A DNA stretch of 64,000 bases from the NCBI GenBank assembly GCA_948470475.1, contig OX419344.1, positions 20,555,725-20,619,724 on the forward strand, written 5' to 3'. Below the pieces are notes generated by a model. The model saw only the letters and a list, made by a program, of their open reading frames with translations, was not told the DNA's origin and ran no database searches. Source of the DNA: Galaxea fascicularis (lineage: Eukaryota; Cnidaria; Anthozoa; Scleractinia; Euphylliidae). The position numbers and the translations under genes are program-made. Below, one piece after another: positions 57,101 through 64,000 of the stretch. The first letter of the stretch is position 1. Every line of letters begins with the position of its first letter.

Positions 57101-60100
57101 AACATGTCTATTCTCCCTACAGTTCTGACATATTTCAAATGTTACATGTAGGGAGAATTTGTATAAATGTCAACTGATCCCTGATGATCCTTTCCTGTAT
57201 TCTCATGCCCTGTATTATTGATCAACTAGTGATATGGTAAGGTGAATTTAGACAGTGGTCCCTATTGGGACAAAAAGGGTTAAGAAGTCATCAAGGGGAT
57301 TCCCCCATAATAGATCTATGTTAAAAATAAGCTATAACCTTATTGACATACCAAAAATGTGTGTAGGGATTGTCACCCATTATTTTGTAGTCTAAGATTT
57401 TCTTTTTAACCCAGTCATAAACTGGAAGTTCTACTCCAGCAATGACTGCAGCTCTCTGTGCTGTGGGACCAACACCCTACAGGAAAATGATGATGATGAT
57501 GAATAAAAATAAATGAAGACCAGATAAAACTTGGATATATTACAAAACAAACTTTACAATCAATCATTTATTGGTCTAACACTGTATCCTTTGTAAATTA
57601 AATAGAACTTAATGGGAAAGGTTTGAGATAATGTAAACATCATTTCAAGGAACATGTGTGTAATAAACTATACTGTCTTCAAGCAGTATACATACTGCTC
57701 TAAGTGTCTGATGTCAGAAGCTGACAGCTGGTCAATTTAATCAATGAGCAGGAAGTAATAAAATTAACTTATAATCAAGACATGGGAACTGGGCAAAGAC
57801 ATGTTCAGCATAATGAAATCATTCCTGCTAAATGCCATGATTGTAGTGCTAGTTCAAACTGCCTACATGGGAAAAATAGATATTTTGTCACCTACATAAA
57901 GTAATTATTACTGACTGGTTAATATGATTAAAATTTACTTTTTCATTACCCTATACAGTCCCCTGATTCCTTCCTCTTTAAACATAGACATAAAAGAATG
58001 GATCATTCCCTTTCTAGTCACATTGGAACCTGATTGGTACTCTGCCTGCATACGAATCTGTGTTAATTAGAAAAAATTATAAAAGAGTGGTTACTAGAAA
58101 ATTCATTCTTACCATACATGATCCCCAGCCTCTAAGAATTTCTATATCCAGAAATCAAATATTGAAATTAAAAGGAAATCCTTTCAAGAATTGGCATAGA
58201 ATTGTGGAATGAGATAGCAACTATTAAAGCTAAGAGCACTCACTAAAGTTACTTTAAAAAGAAGATTCAAATTATGTGTTAAATATATCAGAAAATGAAG
58301 ATTCTTTATGCAGATTTAGAATCTATCATATCAAAAGTTATTCTATACTCTTCATAGCTGTACATCCTTATTTTCCAATCCTGTTTTTTCTCAGATACTT
58401 CAACTTTGCTATACAGCTGTACCTAAGTACACAGTGTATCTGTTAATGACCTAGTGCAATATATGTGTTTCTGTTATAAGAAGTTTAATTCTTTTGCTTT
58501 TTCTGTAATACGTTTCTTTTTCCTTTGAACAGGGGTTACCACATTTTGTTTGTTTTTCTTTCTCTTGACCTGCCTCAATTAGCTTTCGCTACATGCTGTG
58601 CCAGGTGTGTTATTACTGTATTCTGTGTAAAATATAACAAAGTTGTCTTGTCTTGACAATTTAGTTCCATTTATTGCAGCTTATGATGGGCTCAAATGTA
58701 AGGGTGGATGTGCTTGAGGACCTGTCTATGAATTCAAATCAAATTTGAATAATGTTTTACTCTCCTTTGGCATGAAAGACAGGCTGCCTAGTCTTGTTTA
58801 TTATACAAAATAAATGTAGGAAACGGTTCTGAATAAGCACTTTGGATCATTTTAATGTTAAATGGTGCTATATTAAGTGAACAAATTATCATTATTATAA
58901 TAAATTTTTAATTATTATTGAACTGTATGAGAGTTGTCAAACAATTAGTGGCTAAACATTAATTAAGATAGGTAAAACAATAGGGGAGCTAATGCTTGGA
59001 GTCAACCCTGCTGTAAATGGACTGACAACCTAATAGGCCTCCAATGGAAATATCAGAGGAAATTAATAGTTTGTCGGTGTTTGCTTCTGAGAGGAGACTA
59101 TGAGAAGTGTCTGCAAGTGAAGTTCTACTATCAAAAATTTAGAAAGATTTGGTAATAGCAGAGCAAAGTTATGGGTTACTGGTATCTTGCATGGACCATG
59201 AAGGTAAATCTCTAATCAAACCAATTTACCTTCAATACATCAGTTGGATTGCAAATCGAAGAAGACAATGCACCAGCAACCACACCTGCTATTACATTGT
59301 AATAAAGGGTCTCATCTATAAGACAAACAAGGGACATGTTGTCTAACAGTGTATGCAAGAGCACTTTGATACCAGAGTCGAGATGTCAGTTACGCTATGT
59401 TAAATTATGCTTCACAACCATCACAAATTTTCTCCTTTGTGAGTAAAATGATTCAACCTTAACAGTGGTGAAATAAAGATTATTATTTTGAAAGCACTGG
59501 TCAAGGTCCAGCAACTTAATTGGGTGTTCAATCATATCAGTATTGTGGATTACTGCCTTCCATAGATATACATATACATATAAGACACAAAAACATTGTG
59601 TCGGATCAATAAACCACATTATCTACAAAAGACTGATCAAAACCATATTCATTAACTCTAATCTTGAAATATAAAATGATTCAAATATTTTGAGCACCTA
59701 GAAAATTAAAAAGCCTAGCAAATGCAATTAACTATTTGGAGTAAATTAATTTAAAAGTAAGATGACCTATATATTGCTCTAAGGAAGTTTTGTTTTTCCT
59801 TCAGGTTGTTTGTTGAGCACATATAACTGGGTTGCTTGTCAAAGGTAGCTAGAAGCTGGCAAAAATTATTCACCAATTTTGTGTTTCTGGCCAGCTACTC
59901 TGCCGGAATAAATTCCCCTAATTCTTTAGTCCTGATTCAGTGTAAGACATACAGCAGAATAGCCACCTAGTTCAACAATAAAACTTTATGACAACCCTGA
60001 CTAAGCCTTTGACCAATGCTTAATTTCTCCTTATAGTAAAACTACTCAATCTGGTATAAGGGTTGTGAGAAAAAGGAAGTGATCAACAAGTGACAAAAGT

Positions 60101-63100
60101 CTTGATTGTTTAACAAATTCTCCTCATCATCACCATACAAAATGTATGAAGAACAGTGTGGAGAAAAAACACAGTGATGTTAGGGTTTAAAGGGTTTGAT
60201 GATGGGAAACAGAGACCTCACCTCTTGGATCTTTAACCAGCCTTCTTTTAAGGGCATGATAAAAACCCAGTTTCAGAGATCCATAAGTTGCTTGCCGAAG
60301 GAGTGCTGGAGCTACCCTAGGAACAATGATACAAAACAAAGTTAATTAATCTTGCCAACAAAAAGAAAATGGAATAGTGAAATTGTCAAAATTGATTTTT
60401 TGATTGTTATTTTTATTGTTCCAGGCTGTGGTATAGTATGTACCAAATTAAGAATTAAACTGGTATAAAATTTCTCAAACAGAACACAAGAATTTAGTTC
60501 ACAACATTAACTCAATCTCAACATATACAGTTCACTAACTTAGGGTTAATGTAATATAATTAAAGCATAAGTTTAAGTGAATTCAGATAATGAAGATTAA
60601 ATCAAGTCTAATCTTAGTGACTATATAATATGTAAACAGTTAGCTCTCAGCAGAGTAACAAGATCAAAAAAGGGCATTTAAGGCAATCAAAATTTGAAGC
60701 AAAATAGTTTATATCAAAGCAATCAAAAAACATTTCTCTAGATCCACTCAACTTAAATCTATCTAGACATTCTTTTGTTTGGTTTTTGTTTGTTGTTGTT
60801 GTTGTTTTTTTTTTTTTGGCTTGCTCTTTGCTTTGCTGTGGCAAACACAGGAAAGCACGCAAGCTTAAATAAAGTAAGTCATGTTTGCACACAGGCAGCG
60901 CAATCGTGGTGTGTGTCATCAAAAGTTGATATAGAAAAATTGACCATTAAAAACCTAGAATTCCAACGAACCGAGTAGCAGTGGAAATATTTATATTCTA
61001 GTCAAATAAAGCCTTCCTATCTTCACTCTACTGTTTCTTGTCCCTTTCTGGAACTGTCCCTTTATTTAGAATGGACAGTGACCTGGGATTTAAAAAAAGG
61101 GATGATATTGCATTTAGACGTCCCAGAAAGGGACAAGAAACAGTAGAGTGAAGGTAGGAAAGCTTTATTTGACTAGAATATAAATATTTCCACTGCTACT
61201 CGGTTCATTGGAATTCTAGGTTTTTAACAGTCAATTTTTCTGTATCAACCTTTGATGACACACACCACGATTGGCCAGTCTGTGGTTTGAGAAAAAGGAA
61301 ATAAAATTTAAACCAAGTATAAAATCAAACCACAACATAGACATTTTGTGACTCAAACTCTATATCCACACTCCATCCACAGAGGGGTTTTTGGTTTGCA
61401 CCCCCTCCCCCAACGTCTTTGTTAATTCCAATTTAGTTCCATTCACCTCTTCCCCCTTGGAATTTCCACTAACCTACAGTGGGGGAGGTATGCAACTGCA
61501 CAATCATGCTCACTGTTGATGAATGTATAATAAAATTTATGTGAGCTGTGTTGAAATCTTTCCAGAGATTCCAAACCCTTTTGAAGGAAAATAGGGAGAC
61601 CCTTTTAGCACTGAAGGCGCCAGCCTCTATGGGGGTCCGGCGGCATGTCTCCCCCCTCCCCACCCTCAGGAAATTTGCAAATTTAGGTTCTTTCAAATGC
61701 CTAATTTCCTGCATTTTGACAACATTTCTGAGTTATTCCATAAGGTCTTTAGTTTACTCTTATTATAGACATCTTTGTCCGCCATTTTGGAGCTCTAAAT
61801 GGAGTAAGACTGGTGGCCTGATGAGTCTGCACAACACGTGGTGAGAGACTGGGTGAGAGGTAATGCGAGAAGAAAGTGTAATACATCGCAAAAAAAAAAT
61901 ACTAAAGATTAGCATTTTTCCCCTTGATTTTAGAATTTTATGATAAATCGGGAGAATTTGATAAGAATCGGGAGAGCGCGAGACAACACATCAAATTGGG
62001 AGACCCCTGATCAAATTGGGAGGGTTGGAATCTCTGTCTTTCCCAAACAGGAATTCATGTTAGAGCATATATAAAATAATATGAAACAATAAGCACCCAT
62101 TAAAGAGAGCTTTCAAGCCATCTTCTTTAGCAATTCTGACAAATGCATGGAGCATTCCACGATATCTGATCTCCTTCTGTTTAACATCAATAACTTGTCC
62201 TTGAAGCTGGAGCCGTGTCTTTGTGGTGTCAATGGGAAATGTTCCTATAATTTTCAAAACACAATTTTGACCTTAGAAATGGCTTACATTAATGGTCACG
62301 ATAATTCTGACTACATTGAAGTGCAACAAACATTATGTGTACCAGTGTCACAAATGCCTTGTGAAATCAAAGGAACATTTCTTAGAGATTTAAGGCAGTC
62401 ATTTCGCAAAAGACTGAAGACTTCTTGTCTGATAACAGAATTATATATCACTGATACATGTACAAGGTGAGTACAAGTTGGCATTTTGAGCAATGGTTGG
62501 CACACGATGAACAATAAATTGGGAGACAAGTGCACATGCTCAAAAGCTAGCATGCTAAGTTTTGAACAAGAGCACTTGTCAAGGAAAAACTTGACAAGTA
62601 AATTTTCCTTACACACCAGCAAATAAGGTTTGTCAAGTCAAAACTTGTCAAGGAAAACTTGCTCGTGTGTATTTTGACGGATGATATATGAGCAAAAAAT
62701 CAATAATTAATAATTAAGGTCAATGCACCACCAGCCCACATGAATCTAACAAAATCACAAAATTGTTTTCTAGATTTTTCTGTAAACTTCCACCTCCGAG
62801 GTCATTCAAGCAATGCCCCTCGCCTCGGGGGGGGGGGGGGGAGGTACTCGGCAATTCAAGTGATGGGGATGATCAAATTGAGCCAAAAGTCAAGACCCGA
62901 AAAAATCCCTAGGGCTTCCAGCAAAACCCAAAAAAATCCCTGGACCAAACACGTTTGTTTGTACTTTATTCGCAGAACTATGCCAGGGCACTACCAATTC
63001 TTTTTAATACCCCCAAAAAATCCCTACTCAAATCAAGCTACCCAAAAAAAAATACTTGCCAAATTTTCGTACCCAAAAAAATTCCGGAATCGAAAATTTC

Positions 63101-63533
63101 AAACCCAAAAAAATCCTTCGATCATCCCCGTCACTTGAAATCCCGAGTAGCCCCCCTGGGCCCCTCGCTCTGTGAGGTCCTGATCAGACCCTGCTGCGTC
63201 AAGGTGCGTTTTCTCTTTCGCGAAAATGTACAATTTTTAATCTATCGATGGCGATATGAAATTGATGCTCATGGTTACGAAAAGTGAAAGATTACAGATT
63301 CTGCTCGTAAGTTAATGCTCATCTGAAATAAACCCAAACTCAGCGTTTAGTAGCTTATAAAGCTTTTAAAATACCTACGAATTGCGAAGCGATAGCTTAT
63401 TCCGAGCCATAAGATCGTTTTACTATCACGATCGCCTATGGTATTTTTTATTGAAGAACAGCATTTCCCATGACTCACCAAATTCTGCAGTCATAGAAGC
63501 TAACCCCCCATAGACAAACGGTCTGTAATCCAT
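54185..63533 (-). CDS. SLC25A30: Mitochondrial carrier of SLC25A14/SLC25A30 (UCP5/KMCP1) type
   Basis: Ten exons (63533-63479, 62244-62097, 60316-60222, 59315-59230, 58057-57950, 57476-57352, 56892-56832, 56046-55960, 55426-55346, 54238-54185) encode 299 residues in phase, all GT-AG. The three carrier signatures PxDxx(K/R) are present: PIDTTK (22-27), PTDVLK (123-128) and PIDVVK (221-226), so the protein has the three-repeat, six-helix fold of the inner mitochondrial membrane. [34 protein letters not shown] and FFALYRGF match the UCP5/KMCP1 branch; human members are about 290 residues. Family members have been described as exchanging inorganic anions and as mildly uncoupling; which of these applies here cannot be read from sequence. 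The tiny last exon ([17 protein letters not shown]) follows a plain donor ATT|GTATCC. SLC25A14 and SLC25A30 are vertebrate duplicates, so this invertebrate gene may be co-orthologous to both. Confidence 0.92.
54281..54478. mobile_element. Dispersed ~200 bp MITE (CCCTYTAAC family), copy in carrier intron 9
   Basis: Shares with 59995-60195 the blocks TGACCAATG.TTAATTTCTCC, AAAAGGAAGTGATCAACAAG, TTGATTGTTTAACAAATTCT and GAACAGTGTGGAGAAAA. It begins near GTTAACCCTCTAACC and ends near AAGGGTTTAA. Confidence 0.75.
54836..54988. mobile_element. Foldback MITE, TACTAACC termini
   Basis: TACTAACCGGGTT...CTCGGTCCGTACTGTAAG on the left faces its complement at 54949-54988; the 25 bases around GGTCCGTACTGTAAGTTACG are perfect. 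It lies in intron 9 of the carrier gene. Confidence 0.75.
55045..55080. repeat. 14-bp perfect hairpin TTTAGCGGGCCGTA
   Basis: Arms 55045-55058 and 55067-55080 with an 8-base loop, 57 bp from the preceding foldback element and possibly part of it. Intron 9 of the carrier gene. Confidence 0.7.
55784..55833. mobile_element. 50-bp hairpin element AACCTCGTTCCCAGGGT
   Basis: AACCTCGTTCCCAGGGT and its complement ACCCTGGGAACGAAGTT (one mismatch) are separated by 11 bases. GTTAA lies just outside both ends and may be a target duplication. It lies in intron 8 of the carrier gene. Confidence 0.65.
57080..57285. mobile_element. Dispersed MITE, diverged member with AAGGGTTAA terminus
   Basis: Starts near CCCTTTAATTTCCAATATCA and ends near GGGACAAAAAGGGTTAAG. 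The internal block TTTCCTGTATTCTCATGCCC is shared with about 23867-24015, in intron 2 of the eight-exon gene. It lies in intron 6 of the carrier gene. Confidence 0.65.
59995..60195. mobile_element. Dispersed ~200 bp MITE (CCCTYTAAC family), copy in carrier intron 3
   Basis: Same orientation and internal blocks as 54281-54478. It runs from about ACCCTGACTAAGCCTTTGAC to GTTAGGGTTTAAAGGG. By-eye identity between the two copies is high in four blocks of 15-20 bases. Confidence 0.75.
60901..61273. mobile_element. Large foldback element, 373 bp
   Basis: CAATCGTGGTGTGTGTCATC at 60901 faces its complement ending at 61273. The two arms are about 150-160 bp each and nearly identical through GAGTAGCAGTGGAAATATTT and CTACTGTTTCTTGTCCCTTT, leaving a short centre. 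No coding capacity. It lies in intron 2 of the carrier gene. Confidence 0.8.
62822..63160. mobile_element. MITE with poly-G ends and internal CCCAAAAAAATCC repeats
   Basis: The left end (G-run, GAGGTACTCGG, TTCAAGTGATGGGGATGATC) faces a right end whose complement reads GGGGGGCTACTCGG, TTTCAAGTGACGGGGATGAT. Between them CCCAAAAAAATCC and variants recur about eight times. It lies in intron 1 of the carrier gene. The 132- and 110-codon plus-strand frames here are products of this repeat. Confidence 0.75.
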
Positions 63534-64000
63534 GTAAACAAATTAAATCTTGATAGAGAGAGAACTCGAGGCACTTTTCAGAACACGCGAACTTCTCGAT
63601 CGAAGCCTTTGTGACAAACTTGCTGAGGAACTGGGTTCTAATTAAATTATCCATCCGTTTTCTCATCAAGGGAAAAGAAATACTTTCCTTCCCAAATTTT
63701 GAGACTATCAATTTTTATTACTACTATTTTGAACGAGTTATCGACGTTAAATTGAAGAAAGGAAGTTTTCACAAACTTCAGCGGTAACAGAAATAAAAAT
63801 CCCTCCCGTGGGGGACCCCGTGGGGACTCCAGTGAAAGCTATGCCTTTCTACGTCACGTCACATGTACACCTCGTGCTTTGATTGGTTGTTGCGGTCGCG
63901 CGCGAAAACACAAAAGTTTTATTAAGATAGCCTCCCGCTCTCGAGCTGGAACCGCGCAGGTCGTATTGAGGGTCGTGGCTCATTGATACAAACAATTTTC
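63534..64000 (-). promoter_or_regulatory. Presumed promoter region of the carrier gene
   Basis: The 470 bases upstream of the carrier start include a CpG-containing patch (GTTGCGGTCGCGCGCG, about 63887-63902) and a minus-strand CCAAT at 63886-63882, about 350 bases from the ATG. There is no TATA box near the start. No other gene is seen before the window ends. The promoter call rests on position and composition only. Confidence 0.35.

Noticed and set aside
62740..63287. 132- and 110-codon plus-strand frames
   Set aside because: Both arise from the CCCAAAAAAATCC repeats of the MITE in carrier intron 1.

Overview
The window looks like nuclear DNA of a cnidarian, most likely an anthozoan and probably a stony coral. 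The reasons are intron-rich genes with GT-AG splice sites, an AT-rich background, several families of short inverted-repeat transposons, tRNA-derived SINEs, and a dispersed repeat with a period of about 106 bp that I associate with coral genomes. The organism call is inference. Nothing here is prokaryotic. All exon models below were built by hand from splice sites and reading-phase bookkeeping; no transcript or database evidence was available.

Layout. (1) 1-11.4 kb holds no secure gene. It carries a TTAA-flanked foldback element (249-656). It also carries a nested structure (1702-5659): a palindromic element split by a 3.6 kb insertion with a TA target duplication, and that insertion contains a 1,660 bp unit repeated about 2.16 times. 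Two candidate exons of an unknown gene lie near 9.0-9.6 kb. (2) 11.5-16.7 kb, minus strand: a three-exon paired-like homeobox gene of SHOX type. (3) 19.3-26.1 kb, minus: an eight-exon gene for an unrecognised 329-residue protein. (4) 27.9-33.5 kb and 35.5-40.5 kb, both minus: two tandem paralogues of a dihydroflavonol-reductase/cinnamoyl-CoA-reductase-like extended SDR, with exons 1-7 of identical length. (5) 44.1-48.7 kb, minus: a seven-exon coiled-coil protein gene. (6) 51.6-53.3 kb, plus: a single-exon WS/DGAT-type wax-ester/diacylglycerol acyltransferase gene. (7) 54.2-63.5 kb, minus: a ten-exon mitochondrial carrier of SLC25A14/SLC25A30 type.

The six multi-exon genes share the minus strand; the intronless acyltransferase is the only plus-strand gene and lies tail-to-tail with the carrier. 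I see no pathway joining all of the genes. The two reductases and the acyltransferase belong to families better known from plants, fungi and bacteria, and could both act on small-molecule or lipid carbonyl/alcohol substrates, but a shared pathway is speculation. The introns and intergenic DNA are full of small transposons, several present in two or more copies within the window.
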